Assembly (NCBI RefSeq): GCF_002482975.1
Contig: NZ_DLHA01000018.1
Coordinates: 8,691-72,690 of the forward strand
DNA from: Flavobacterium sp. UBA7680
GTDB lineage: Bacteria > Bacteroidota > Bacteroidia > Flavobacteriales > Flavobacteriaceae
DNA: 64,000 nucleotides
Reading direction: 5' to 3'
Numbering within the stretch: position 1 is the stretch's first letter; each line of letters begins with the position of its first letter. Shown piece after piece: positions 32,446-42,253 of the stretch. Position numbers and translations under genes: made by a program. The notes below the pieces were generated by a model. That model ran no database searches and had not been told where the DNA came from. It worked only from the letters and a program-made list of their open reading frames with translations.

Positions 32446-34773
32446 CTAAAAAGGATATCCAATAGCGATATTCAAAATCAGGTTGTCTTTTCGCCATGGT
32501 CCACTTCCGAAATTAATATCATCGATTACCCATCTTTGTCCGTCTGGTAGCGCTGGATTTCGAAGAGGGAAAGCCAAATCTGTTCTTAAAACAAGGAACG
32601 ACAAATCGAAACGCAATCCTGCTCCTGCTCCAATGGCAAGCTCTTTCATAAAATCCTTTGAGATTTCGGCTCCGGGTTTATCAGGATCGGCATTTAAAAG
32701 CCAAATATTTCCCGCATCTAAAAATATTGCGCCTCTTACAATGCTAAATAATTTTGCACGATATTCTGTATTGAATTCCAGTTTTAAATCTGCCGATTGA
32801 TCTGGTGTGTAATTGTTGTTTGTTGTTGGCGGAATAACATAACTTCCCGGCCCTAAAGTTCTGGCTCTAAAGGCACGAATACTATTGGTTCCTCCTACTA
32901 CAAATTGTTTTGATGTTGGTAATGTATTTGAATTTCCGTAAGCAAATCCGGCACCTACAATTAATCGGCTGGCTAGTTCGCTTTCTTTTCCTAATTTCAA
33001 ATAATGCCTGAAATCTGATTTGATTTTCACATATTGACTAAACGGAACATCAAATATTTTTATGGTATCGTTTTTCTTAATATTTGCTCCTGTAACTAAA
33101 CCTGTAAGATTTCCGGCTAAATCTAATTCACCATTAAAGTAGATTGTGTTTTTTCGACGCTTCTGCATCGTATTTGTATAGGTATAACTATATGTCGGGC
33201 CAAAAATCAACTGTTTTTCAATCACTTTTCCTAAAGCCGGATCTTGCTGAATATCTTCTAAATATTCGGGCGTAACATGATTTGGACTCACATACGTTAT
33301 ATCCATTACATTTAACTGATGTTCTTTTCGAATATTTTCTTTCCATAAATATCCAAAAGAGGCATTAAAAGAATTCAACGCATATAATTGTGTTCTTTTT
33401 TGATATTCATATCGCAAAGTTGCTTTGGTTCTTGGCACATATTCGCTGTTTCCTTCAATATGAAAAGGCGTAATAAACCTTGGCCAGGTCAAACTAACTT
33501 CTCCTCCAAGTTTATAAATATTTTTTCCTTTATTGACTCCGCCAAGCTGGAAATCGGCACCGCCAAAAACAGAAATTGTAAATAGTTCTGCCCCTTTAAA
33601 TATGTTTCGGTTATTCCAGTTTACATTGACTTCAGTACCCGTATAACTAGCTGAATTTGTCTTTCCTAAAACCTCAACACGAATAAACTTTTTAGGCAGA
33701 AGCGTTAAGTAGTAATACGAATCTAAAGTTTTTGGAATACTATCTGAAGGTTTAAATTCATTTTTTACAAAACTAAAAGTTCCGAGATTCACAAATCGGT
33801 TTAAGGTTAAATTATGGTCTTTTCTGTTATACAAATCCCCTTTTTTAAAATATATCGTTCGATCATAAATCCTTGGTTTAAAGGTTTCTGTTGTATCGAT
33901 GATCGTAATATCTTTATATTGTGTAATATCCCTTTTTCTATAAACCACACTGTCATTCGAAAGTGAATAATTCGGATACACATAAATATTATTGATTTTA
34001 TACGCTGTAAGGGCTTTTGGCGGCGTATCGGGCTTTATTACAATTCTAACTTTTACTTCGTGATCGCCTTTACTGCTGTCTACCTGAGCTAAAAGATAAT
34101 CTGGGTTAAAGTAAAAATATCCTTTCTCTTTAAGTCTGGCGTCAATTCGTTCTCTTTCGGCTTTTATAACGTCCAAATCATACGGTTTTCCAACTTTTAA
34201 TAAACTTCTTCGGCTTGATCTTCCAATAATTCTGGACATTGCTAATGAATCATCTGGGAAAGTTATACTTTTAATGATATATTGTTTTTTAGGAATAACG
34301 GTATATTCTGCCGTAACTCGTTTATTTCGAACGGTCGAATCAGCGCTGACACGGGTTTTAAAATAACCTCGGTTTTCGGTAAAATTTCGTAAAACCGAAG
34401 CATTATAATCTAAATCGACTTTGCTGAAAAGTACAGGCGGTTCGCCTACTTTATTACGGAGCCAATATCTGGTTCCTTTTTGTTTTTTAGGTTCTCCGGC
34501 AAGGTTGTATATCCATAATTTAGGACGTAATCCTAAAATTTGCTTGTTTGGTTTTGGGCGCAATAAATCTTCTAATTCTTTTTCGAGTGCTTTTCTTTCT
34601 TTTTTCTTAATTAAAGAATCTTTGACTTTTACAGAACCTCCCACGTAAAGCAAGTCGCCTTCCGGCAAATATTTTGTATTACTGCAGCCTAAAACAAAAA
34701 ACAGGCAGAACAGTACAAAATACTTTATATATTGATTTTCTATATGATTATGTTTTTTGTTCATTTCCTTCAA
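32446..34773 (-). CDS. tamL: TamL: lipidated BamA/TamA-family outer-membrane protein
   Basis: This 775-residue outer-membrane protein has a lipoprotein signal (YFVLFCLFFVLGC) instead of the plain signal peptide of TamA; lipidation is the mark of the Bacteroidota TamL type. POTRA-like repeats fill about residues 50-390 (YFKTRVSADSTVRNKRVTAEYTVIPKKQYIIKSI). A 16-strand Omp85 barrel follows, with the conserved FVVGGTNSIRAFRARTLGPGSY and a C-terminal LNIAIGYPF. It should act with TamB in outer-membrane biogenesis or lipid transport. The gene overlaps the end of tamB by 26 bp, so translation is coupled. The start could also be Met4. Confidence 0.93.
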   Translation of the reverse strand: MKEMNKKHNHIENQYIKYFVLFCLFFVLGCSNTKYLPEGDLLYVGGSVKVKDSLIKKKERKALEKELEDLLRPKPNKQILGLRPKLWIYNLAGEPKKQKGTRYWLRNKVGEPPVLFSKVDLDYNASVLRNFTENRGYFKTRVSADSTVRNKRVTAEYTVIPKKQYIIKSITFPDDSLAMSRIIGRSSRRSLLKVGKPYDLDVIKAERERIDARLKEKGYFYFNPDYLLAQVDSSKGDHEVKVRIVIKPDTPPKALTAYKINNIYVYPNYSLSNDSVVYRKRDITQYKDITIIDTTETFKPRIYDRTIYFKKGDLYNRKDHNLTLNRFVNLGTFSFVKNEFKPSDSIPKTLDSYYYLTLLPKKFIRVEVLGKTNSASYTGTEVNVNWNNRNIFKGAELFTISVFGGADFQLGGVNKGKNIYKLGGEVSLTWPRFITPFHIEGNSEYVPRTKATLRYEYQKRTQLYALNSFNASFGYLWKENIRKEHQLNVMDITYVSPNHVTPEYLEDIQQDPALGKVIEKQLIFGPTYSYTYTNTMQKRRKNTIYFNGELDLAGNLTGLVTGANIKKNDTIKIFDVPFSQYVKIKSDFRHYLKLGKESELASRLIVGAGFAYGNSNTLPTSKQFVVGGTNSIRAFRARTLGPGSYVIPPTTNNNYTPDQSADLKLEFNTEYRAKLFSIVRGAIFLDAGNIWLLNADPDKPGAEISKDFMKELAIGAGAGLRFDLSFLVLRTDLAFPLRNPALPDGQRWVIDDINFGSGPWRKDNLILNIAIGYPF

Positions 34774-37700
34774 TTTGATTTTCCTGCTGATCTTCTTCTA
34801 GTTTTTCCTTCTCTTTTGCTTCTTTCTTTTTTTGCTTTTCTTTCTCTTTGCGAATTTTTTCTTCTCGAATCATTTGTTTTTCTTGTTCTGAACGATGAAA
34901 AAGTTCTCTGAACTTATTGTAACTCATTGTGATTATAAAAGCAACTCCAGTTTCTACAACCTGACCTTCAACTGCTACCTGATATTGGTTTTTTCTGTAA
35001 GCACGTACCATATAACGTCCGTCTTTTGTAAGCTGATAATCCAGTGCAACGTCTCCCGCAATATTGGTGCTTTCTTCGTTGGCACGTTCTGCGCCTTCAA
35101 CGCCAAAACTGCTTCCTACCGTTACTTTTAATCTGTCATCGAGCAGTTTTTTAGAAACAGCAACATTCAAATCAGTTCTGTTTTGCATGGTTCCAGAAGT
35201 ATAATCTTCTGTAGATTCTAAATCAAAATTGACTTCAAATCCTGTAATTAATTCGCCGGCAAGATTGTTTAATTGCTGCGAAAGAATTTTGCTCACACTT
35301 TGTCTTGCCAAAGATTCTGCATTTGTACCGCCGCTTTCACTTGCAAATGGATTTTCGCCCACAAATCGGTTTAATAATAAAAGGGCAAAAACCTGTTTGT
35401 TTAGTTCTGCCGGATCTTGTTCTAATTGTTTCAGTTTTGTCTGCGTAAGTTCAACCACATCTGAAGAAACATCATAATTTCCTTCGGGAAGCACGATTCC
35501 AAAAGAAATTTCCGGTTTCATTAATTCTCCCTTCATTTTCAATAAAGTCTGAAACGGAAGTTTTTGTTTGTATGTATTTCTTACTGCCGAATCATCGTTT
35601 CCAAGTTGGTTTCCTAATAAATCAATTGGCGCGGCATTTACTTTATAAATTGCCGTGATATTTAAATTTGCCATTGTTGGTTCACCATTCCAGGTAATAT
35701 AACTTCCTTTTTGGATATCAAATTTTCTTTTGATTCCGTTAAAGTTCATTTCATAGGCACCGTCTGTAAACTCATACTTTCCAGTCAAAGTTGTTTTTCC
35801 TGATTTATCTATACCGCCAACTAATTCTGCTTCGCCTTTCAACTTCAAATAATCACCATTTGCTTTATCAATTAACAAAGTGAGTTCTGCTTCTTTATCA
35901 ATCGAAATGGCGACATTTACATCCATTCCTTTTACATCGGACTGATCAAGTTTATTTTGCAAATCAACCGTTTGTTTCAAATACATATTATCTTCATCGA
36001 CAAACTCTACAATTCCTTCACGATCTGCAATTGAAGGATCTGACTGCGGCATTACGACTGTAAACTTGGTTTCTTTATTAATTTTAATGGTTCCGTCAAC
36101 AACCGGACTTTCAAGGTTTCCTTTAATATTCAGTTTTGTATCCAGAAACATATCGCCATAAAACAAATCGTTATCGACTTCTTTAGAATGTATAGCTCTA
36201 AAATCATCAGCTGTAACAACTAAATTAAAATTATACGCTTTGAAATCAGGAGACTGAATGGTTCCGTCTACAGATAATTCGTTGTCATTTTCATCATTAA
36301 GCGTGAATTTATCAAACGTGATTACATCATTATTAAAAGTGATTTTTTCATTATCTGTTTTAAAGAAAGAGTTCAGCTGTGTAATTCTAAAACCGGCATC
36401 ATTAAAGTTTAATTCGCCCGCAACTTTTGGACTTGATGCATTTCCTATAATTTTAAAGTTTCCGGATAAATATCCCGTTCCGTCTGTTACGTTGCCCATT
36501 GTAAAACCCTGAATACTTTTAACATACAATTTATTGATATCTAAATTGAAGTCAAGGTTTCCGTCGTCCATTTTGTAATTTCCGGTTAGGTTTACTTCGT
36601 TTCCTTCTCCGGTTAATGCCACATTTGCATTTAGTAAATTAGTGGTTTTATTATCCACTTTTATTTCAATATCGCCAACCGCTTCTCCTCTAAAAGCAAA
36701 ATCATCAATTTTTAAATCAGAAGTAAAAGTTGGGCTTGTCATTACGTTTTCAACAACAGCATTTCCGTTAATTAAACCCTGCATCAACAGCTTATCTTTT
36801 TTAACCATATTCATAATGGTTTCGATTTTGAAGTTCACAAAATCGACTTGCAATGGCGCATTATCCTGCGTTCCCTGTGATTGAACTTTTAATTCATTTC
36901 CGTTATTATTTAGGAAAAATTTATTGATGTAAAGACGTTTATCTCCAAATTCTATGGCATTTTCAGGATCGATATTCCACTTATCGTAATTTAAAATGAA
37001 GTTTTCGGCATCTATTTTAAAGATATTTTTAGAATCTTCTGCCTTAAATTCACCTGCAATAAAATATTGAGGTTTTTCTTTTGCATCCTGAACTTCAAGC
37101 GCATAAGTCAAAACATTATTTTCTACTTTTCCGGATAAACTGGTAAACGGAATTTTTAATGAACCGCTTTCAATTGTTGCAACAGAAACAGAATATTCTA
37201 GGGCATTTTCTTTGGCTTCTATATTAATTTTTCCGTCGGAAATTGTATTGTCTGCGTATACAATTCTCGGAATTATTCCTCTTATTTCTAAAGAATCGGT
37301 TACGTTATTGTATTTTCCCGTGATTTTAATTGGTTCTAAACCTGTCAGTTTCGGAATTAGTTTAAAAAGAATTGGATCATTGTCAACCGTTACTGTAAAA
37401 GCCAAACGCTGTTCGTCAGATTCTCCGTTTGCTTTCGGAGTTTTTAAGTCGATATATTTTGATAATGATTTTTTTATTGCCGCCGTTAATGTTGTCAATT
37501 TGTATTTTCCATCGACTTCGGCTTTTAAAAACTGAGAGGAGATTTTAATATTATTTCGTGTATTGTCTGAAAAAGCAATGACACGAACCGAATCTAAAAC
37601 GATTGGTTCTTTATCCTGCAAAATCTGAACGTTTGAAAGAAACACTTTTCCGTTTAGGAAATCCGGATTACTATTGGCAATATCAGCATCGACATTACCG

Positions 37701-39859
37701 CGAAGTTTCATTGGTCCGGCATGAAGATTTAATTTTTCAAGATCGGCAATATCCAGGTTTAGTTTTAATTTAATTGACGGATATTTTTCTTGTGTATTTC
37801 CACTTGTAACCAAATCAAAATTCAAATTCGGGTCTTGCATTCCTGATTTTACTGTGAATGAACCGTTTGCAATATTTCCTTTTAAAGCTAAATCTCTGTA
37901 GGTATATCTGTTGAAAACTGCTTTTTGAACAATTCCGTCTAATTCTGCTTTTGCTGTTTTCGGGTCTAAACCATTTCCTTTTACTTTCGCTTTAAGCGTA
38001 ATTTTTCCAATCGAATCGTTTTTGATTAATCTTCCTAAATCAAAATCAAGTAAATAAACCGTTGCATCGTATTTCTCTTTTTTCTTAACACGCTGATCAA
38101 ATAAAGCATCAACTTTTGCATTTCCGAAACTGCTGTTTAAAGCCAGATTGGTTTTAAAATTCTGCACAGAACCTTTAAATTTTCCCTGCAGGTTTATTTG
38201 CGACGGAAGCTGAATGTTTTTCGGAATTGTTCCAGCTGGTACAAACGTATTTATGTCTTTAGAAGTCGTAGCTATTTTTTTGATATCTAAATCATAATAC
38301 GCTTTTTGCGCATCAGGAAGTCCGGTTATTTTCCCCGAAAGGGAAACTTTTGTAGTGCCAATTCCGCTCATTTCGAATTTCGGAATATTCAAATCTTTTA
38401 CTTTTCCGCTCACACGGCTGTTTATGTATAAAACGGCGTTTGGATTACTTTTAAACGGATTTGTTTTTTGTAAATCGGGAGCAAATAACAAAATGTCTTT
38501 GAATCCTATTTTTGAATCTTTTAAATTGGCATCGACAGCAAGATTTGCAATATCTTTTTGAAGCGCTGCGAGTGATTTGTATTCAACATTGATTTTATCT
38601 TTTACAAGTGTTTGCGGCGTTTTTAAATACAGATTATTTAAATGAGCATTTTTTGGCCCGTAGAATAAATCTGTTTTTAAAGACTGAATGTTCAAACCGC
38701 TTTTTTCTACTGCTGCGAGTGATTTTATATTTCCAGAAATGGTGTCGTTTCCATAATACAATTTCTCGGCTTCAAGATTGAATTTGCTCAAATCTAAATG
38801 GCTATAATCGATTCCTTTTGAAGTTGGTTTCGATTGCATATCATCAAACTTAAAAGCAATATTTTGTATGTTGACTTTATTGAGTTTTGCTTTCCAGCCA
38901 GCTTGCTTTATGGCTGTTGTATCTAAACTTGGTGTTTGAATTTGTTTGTCTTTTACTCCTAATCGTAGATTTCCGCTAAGATTTTTTAGTTCGAAAGTAT
39001 CGAAATCTAAAAGCTGTTTATTTAAATCAATTTCATTAACCGATAAATTTAAATTTCCGAGTTTTATTCCCGAATCTAATTTTGAATCTTTATTGTCATA
39101 AGCAACATCAATTTTTGACAAACTGATTTTTCCCAGTTTTAATTTGAAGTCTTTGCGCTTTGAAATGGTATCTACGGTTTTTACCGAAACAACTGCAATT
39201 TGTTCCACAACATCCTGATTTAAAACTAATTTTAATCCGTTTAAATCGATATTCGGAATATCAAAATCCATTTTATCCAAATCGAATTTATTGAATTTGG
39301 TGTCGAAATGTGTCAGTTTTACAGCAATGTCGTTTTTAGAAAAATCGTCTTTAAAATTAAATTTGACATTATCCAAATTAACTTTTACAACTGATATTTT
39401 GAATGGTTTAGCATTTGGATCTTCGACTTTTGGCTCTTTTGATTCGAATGCTTTTATGATATAATCGAAATTGAAAACGCCGTCTTTATTTCGGGAAATA
39501 TTGGCTTTTACATTTTCGAGCGAAACGGAATTGATTTCGAGTTCACTGCTTACGAGTTTAAAAAGGTCAACATCGACTTCTAAGCGTTTTCCTGCCAGCA
39601 ATGTATCTTTTTTTTGATCTTCAAAATAAAAACCTTCGAGAACTACATCTTTTGGAAATTTAATGGCAATTCGGTCTAAAGTAACTTTGGTTTTAATTTT
39701 TTTATGGAGATAGGAAATCGCTTTGTCTTTGGCGAAATTTTGAACAGATGGAACCTGAATTAAGATGATAAGAAGTAATAAAAGTGCCACTACAGAAACC
39801 ACGCACCATAATAGTACACGAAGTGTTTTTTTAAAATAATGAATAGTTTTCTTATTCAT
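34748..39859 (-). CDS. tamB: TamB: translocation and assembly module / AsmA-like bridge protein
   Basis: This 1703-residue protein has an N-terminal membrane anchor (TLRVLLWCVVSVVALLLLLIILIQV). A very long beta-rich region of AsmA/TamB type follows, with repeated DxxLxNVxxxF-like strands, for example LDNVKFNFKDDFSKNDIAVKL. The C-terminal DUF490/TamB domain (about 1250-1640) includes FALLLLNRFVGENPF, SVSKILSQQLNNLAGELITGFEVNFDLESTEDYTSG and NLNVAVSKKLLDDRLKVTVGSSF-like segments. A charged Lys/Glu tail ends the chain. Such proteins span the periplasm as hydrophobic grooves and supply phospholipids or assist protein insertion with TamL. The gene precedes and overlaps tamL. Confidence 0.94.
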   Translation of the reverse strand: MNKKTIHYFKKTLRVLLWCVVSVVALLLLLIILIQVPSVQNFAKDKAISYLHKKIKTKVTLDRIAIKFPKDVVLEGFYFEDQKKDTLLAGKRLEVDVDLFKLVSSELEINSVSLENVKANISRNKDGVFNFDYIIKAFESKEPKVEDPNAKPFKISVVKVNLDNVKFNFKDDFSKNDIAVKLTHFDTKFNKFDLDKMDFDIPNIDLNGLKLVLNQDVVEQIAVVSVKTVDTISKRKDFKLKLGKISLSKIDVAYDNKDSKLDSGIKLGNLNLSVNEIDLNKQLLDFDTFELKNLSGNLRLGVKDKQIQTPSLDTTAIKQAGWKAKLNKVNIQNIAFKFDDMQSKPTSKGIDYSHLDLSKFNLEAEKLYYGNDTISGNIKSLAAVEKSGLNIQSLKTDLFYGPKNAHLNNLYLKTPQTLVKDKINVEYKSLAALQKDIANLAVDANLKDSKIGFKDILLFAPDLQKTNPFKSNPNAVLYINSRVSGKVKDLNIPKFEMSGIGTTKVSLSGKITGLPDAQKAYYDLDIKKIATTSKDINTFVPAGTIPKNIQLPSQINLQGKFKGSVQNFKTNLALNSSFGNAKVDALFDQRVKKKEKYDATVYLLDFDLGRLIKNDSIGKITLKAKVKGNGLDPKTAKAELDGIVQKAVFNRYTYRDLALKGNIANGSFTVKSGMQDPNLNFDLVTSGNTQEKYPSIKLKLNLDIADLEKLNLHAGPMKLRGNVDADIANSNPDFLNGKVFLSNVQILQDKEPIVLDSVRVIAFSDNTRNNIKISSQFLKAEVDGKYKLTTLTAAIKKSLSKYIDLKTPKANGESDEQRLAFTVTVDNDPILFKLIPKLTGLEPIKITGKYNNVTDSLEIRGIIPRIVYADNTISDGKINIEAKENALEYSVSVATIESGSLKIPFTSLSGKVENNVLTYALEVQDAKEKPQYFIAGEFKAEDSKNIFKIDAENFILNYDKWNIDPENAIEFGDKRLYINKFFLNNNGNELKVQSQGTQDNAPLQVDFVNFKIETIMNMVKKDKLLMQGLINGNAVVENVMTSPTFTSDLKIDDFAFRGEAVGDIEIKVDNKTTNLLNANVALTGEGNEVNLTGNYKMDDGNLDFNLDINKLYVKSIQGFTMGNVTDGTGYLSGNFKIIGNASSPKVAGELNFNDAGFRITQLNSFFKTDNEKITFNNDVITFDKFTLNDENDNELSVDGTIQSPDFKAYNFNLVVTADDFRAIHSKEVDNDLFYGDMFLDTKLNIKGNLESPVVDGTIKINKETKFTVVMPQSDPSIADREGIVEFVDEDNMYLKQTVDLQNKLDQSDVKGMDVNVAISIDKEAELTLLIDKANGDYLKLKGEAELVGGIDKSGKTTLTGKYEFTDGAYEMNFNGIKRKFDIQKGSYITWNGEPTMANLNITAIYKVNAAPIDLLGNQLGNDDSAVRNTYKQKLPFQTLLKMKGELMKPEISFGIVLPEGNYDVSSDVVELTQTKLKQLEQDPAELNKQVFALLLLNRFVGENPFASESGGTNAESLARQSVSKILSQQLNNLAGELITGFEVNFDLESTEDYTSGTMQNRTDLNVAVSKKLLDDRLKVTVGSSFGVEGAERANEESTNIAGDVALDYQLTKDGRYMVRAYRKNQYQVAVEGQVVETGVAFIITMSYNKFRELFHRSEQEKQMIREEKIRKEKEKQKKKEAKEKEKLEEDQQENQIEGNEQKT

Positions 39860-40014
39860 AGGTCAATAAAATACAGGATTTAATTGCTTCTGAAAAAAGC
39901 ATGGTTACACATCTTACAAAAATGGAAAATTTAAACCTTTAACAATTTACATAATTATTGGCAATTATTCTAAAATTTCACTGTAAAATAGTTAATTTCT
40001 TACTTTTATGATTT

Positions 40015-40047
40015 AGCCACAAAGGCGCTATGGCGCAAAGTTTTTTT
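40015..40047. repeat. gccacaaaggc repeat
   Basis: gccacaaaggcgctatggcgcaaagttttttta is another copy of the repeat at 30138 and 31603. It lies in the 250-bp gap between the tamB start and the GSCFA gene. Confidence 0.7.
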
Positions 40048-40109
40048 ATCCTAAATATTTTATAAAAAATTTGTGCTGTCGCATGGTTGAAACCAGTGCT
40101 TGCTGAAAA

Positions 40110-41066
40110 TTAAAATTTAATATGGGAAATCTTTTCTTCTAAAAGATTCATTTTCTGCTGAAGTTTAGCTATGAATTTTTGGTGTTGTTCTGATTCGGGA
40201 TTGAAGCTTCTGTGGCGCAGGCTTTTTTGGATTTCGTCTACTTCCTGCATTGTTGAAATGCTTTCTTGTGAAATGTAGTTTTCGCTGAAAAGTTTCCAGA
40301 TATAATCGATCGCAATTTGGTTGGGATGGAGCATATCTTCATTATAAAAACGATAATCGCGAAGTTCGTCCATTATGATTTCGTATGACGGAAAGTATTC
40401 AGTGTTCAGTTTAAAGTCTTCAGTATTCAACACAGCATGCAGAGCTGAAAATAAGTGTGATTTGCTTAATTGATTTTCTACAAAACCATCTTTTATATGA
40501 CGTACAGGCGAAATGGTAAAAATGAAATTGATATTTGAGTTTAAAGTCTGGATTAAACCTATAGTGTTTTGAATACTTTTTTGAATTACTTCGATTGATA
40601 ATAATTCTTTTAAGAATTGCTTTTGAGGCACTTTATGACAATTGGCAGCGATTTCTGTGCTTTCGATATTTCTGTAAATCCAGGAAGTTCCAAATGTGAT
40701 TATGATATGTGTCGCTTCTTTGATCTTTTTGTTGGTTTCGGTAATAGCTTTGTTTAGTGTTTCTAATAATTCTTGTCGGTCAGCATTACTTAAGTCTGAA
40801 TGAACTTCGAAACTATGCCAGCGTTCGTTGTGAAAGAAAACATCTTTTTCTGTAAACAATTCTTCTTTGCAAACCCGGCTAAATAATTTCTCAATCGAAA
40901 CGGGATTGAATATAATTCCAAACGGATTTGTTTGATTTTGAAATTTGAAATAATCAAATTTCTCGGCCATATTTTCTGCAAAACAAGAACCAATAGAAAG
41001 TATCTTCGAATTATAATCGATTGGATTGTTACTTCTTGAAATTGGGATTTGGGTTCTGAATTGCAT
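40110..41066 (-). CDS. GSCFA domain protein
   Basis: This 318-residue protein has the defining motif ILSIGSCFAENMAEKF near residues 25-40, followed by FGIIFNPVSIEKLF and HIIITFGTSWIYRN. The pattern is that of the GSCFA family, thought to be SGNH-hydrolase-related: the Ser in SIGSCFAE and the C-terminal DMLHPNQIAIDYIW would supply catalytic Ser and Asp/His. The substrate is not known. A segment NTEDFKLNTEYF at about residues 212-223 is encoded by a short tandem DNA repeat (40394-40432) of a type otherwise found between genes. Confidence 0.92.
   Translation of the reverse strand: MQFRTQIPISRSNNPIDYNSKILSIGSCFAENMAEKFDYFKFQNQTNPFGIIFNPVSIEKLFSRVCKEELFTEKDVFFHNERWHSFEVHSDLSNADRQELLETLNKAITETNKKIKEATHIIITFGTSWIYRNIESTEIAANCHKVPQKQFLKELLSIEVIQKSIQNTIGLIQTLNSNINFIFTISPVRHIKDGFVENQLSKSHLFSALHAVLNTEDFKLNTEYFPSYEIIMDELRDYRFYNEDMLHPNQIAIDYIWKLFSENYISQESISTMQEVDEIQKSLRHRSFNPESEQHQKFIAKLQQKMNLLEEKISHIKF
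40394..40432. repeat. gtattcagt-type microrepeat inside the GSCFA gene
   Basis: agtattcag-tgttcag-tttaaagtcttcagtattcaa repeats the ttcagt unit four times within coding sequence. The same unit makes up 22853-22881 between genes (agtattcagttttcagtatttagtattcag). Confidence 0.65.
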
Positions 41067-41105
41067 AATATTGTTTTGTGTAAATTTCGGTTAATTTTTA
41101 GAAAC

Positions 41106-41136
41106 AAAAAAGCCAGATGCAAATGCACCTGGCTTT
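41106..41136 (-). terminator. Hairpin terminator after the lipoprotein gene at 41160
   Basis: aaaagccagatgca and tgcacctggctttt form a stem with one bulge and A/T flanks on both sides. It lies just beyond the 3' end of the minus-strand lipoprotein gene. Confidence 0.8.
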
Positions 41137-41159
41137 TGATTATAAATATCAATTATCTA

Positions 41160-41888
41160 TTAGTAGAAATATTCTACAGTTTCTTCTTCAACGCTTTCTA
41201 CACTTTTTGTAGGGTAACCATCCGCATTGTATGTATATGTGTAGCTATACCAAAGTTCTCCTTCAGCTTTATCAGTAAGCATATTATGAAGAACATCGTT
41301 TGCTTCTCCATCAGTAAAATTAATTTTGTTCCAGCCTAAAACATTCTTAAACGGATTGTTTTTTGTATCGTAAGTGTAGCTATGGCTGTCATTAAAATCA
41401 TTAATCATATCAACTACTTCTCCATTAGCAAATTTTATTATTACTGTTGCATTAAGAGAAGTTTGTGTTTTAGAGTCGCCAATATATTGTTTAGAAGTAA
41501 CTGTACCATCTGCATTGTAAGTGTAAAGTTCTTTATTTCCCCAATCCATTCCAGGATCAATTCTAACAAAAGTTGTTAATTTTCCATCTGTGTAAGCATA
41601 AGTATTTATTTGCTCAACTGTACCATTAGGAAGTTTATATTCTATTTTAGTAATTAAATCTCCAGTATAAGTGTAATATGCATTTGATTCTCCCGAATCA
41701 TCAACATCGCTAACAATCTTATTACCATCGTAAGTATAATTTGTAGTTACTTTTCCTTTAGATGTTGTTGTGATTATTTTTTTTAATAATACTCCATCTG
41801 TTGTAGACTCATCAGAAGGTGAATCATCACTAGAACAAGATGTTAAAGAAAGAGCTAAAGCTCCAAAAAGAAGTAAAAGTTTTTTCAT
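41160..41888 (-). CDS. Lipoprotein with tyrosine-rich beta repeats (related to the gene at 44199)
   Basis: This 242-residue protein has a lipoprotein signal (MKKLLLLFGALALSLTSC) followed by an acidic SSDDSPSDEST linker of the kind that marks surface-exposed lipoproteins in Bacteroidota. The body repeats YTYDGNKIVSDVD, YTYTGDLITKIEY, YAYTDGKLTTFVR and YTYNADGTVTSKQ units, an RHS/YD-like strand pattern. The segment YDTKNNPFKNVLGW is also present as YDTNNNPFKNVLGF in the lipoprotein at 44199, on the far side of the ABC transporter gene, so they are paralogues. A role at the cell surface is likely; nothing more specific can be said. Confidence 0.85.
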   Translation of the reverse strand: MKKLLLLFGALALSLTSCSSDDSPSDESTTDGVLLKKIITTTSKGKVTTNYTYDGNKIVSDVDDSGESNAYYTYTGDLITKIEYKLPNGTVEQINTYAYTDGKLTTFVRIDPGMDWGNKELYTYNADGTVTSKQYIGDSKTQTSLNATVIIKFANGEVVDMINDFNDSHSYTYDTKNNPFKNVLGWNKINFTDGEANDVLHNMLTDKAEGELWYSYTYTYNADGYPTKSVESVEEETVEYFY

Positions 41889-42253
41889 TTTTTATAGGTT
41901 TGTTATTAATTATTAGAATAAATGTAAATGAAACATTACTTATATTCCAATTATTTTTAAACCTATTTTGTTATAAAAAAATCGTATTGTGGCTGCTTTT
42001 TGGTTTGTTTTCACCTAGATAAATATAATACATTAAAAACCAAAGCTGTAAGTAAAGTTTTAATGTTTATAAAAAATACACAAAAAATTAGGCTTCCGTA
42101 AAACTACTTAGCTCTTTTCTTAAGTTTTACGCTCAAGCCAAAAAGTTTTTCAAAATTTTTATATTTAAAAATTTACATTTTTAATAACAATAATCAAGTT
42201 CAGAAACTAAAACATTTGCTTACTTTTGCATCTTCCATTTTTTTAAACTATCT
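41889..42253. other. 365-bp divergent intergenic region
   Basis: No gene is seen between the lipoprotein gene and the ABC transporter gene. It holds an imperfect inverted repeat, 42091-42105 (ggcttccgtaaaact) with 42123-42139 (agttttacgctcaagcc), and a TAnnTTTG element for the ABC transporter gene. Confidence 0.55.
42221..42228 (+). promoter_or_regulatory. -7 promoter element for the ABC transporter gene
   Basis: TACTTTTG followed by C fits TAnnTTTG, 26 bp before the ATG at 42254. Confidence 0.55.
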
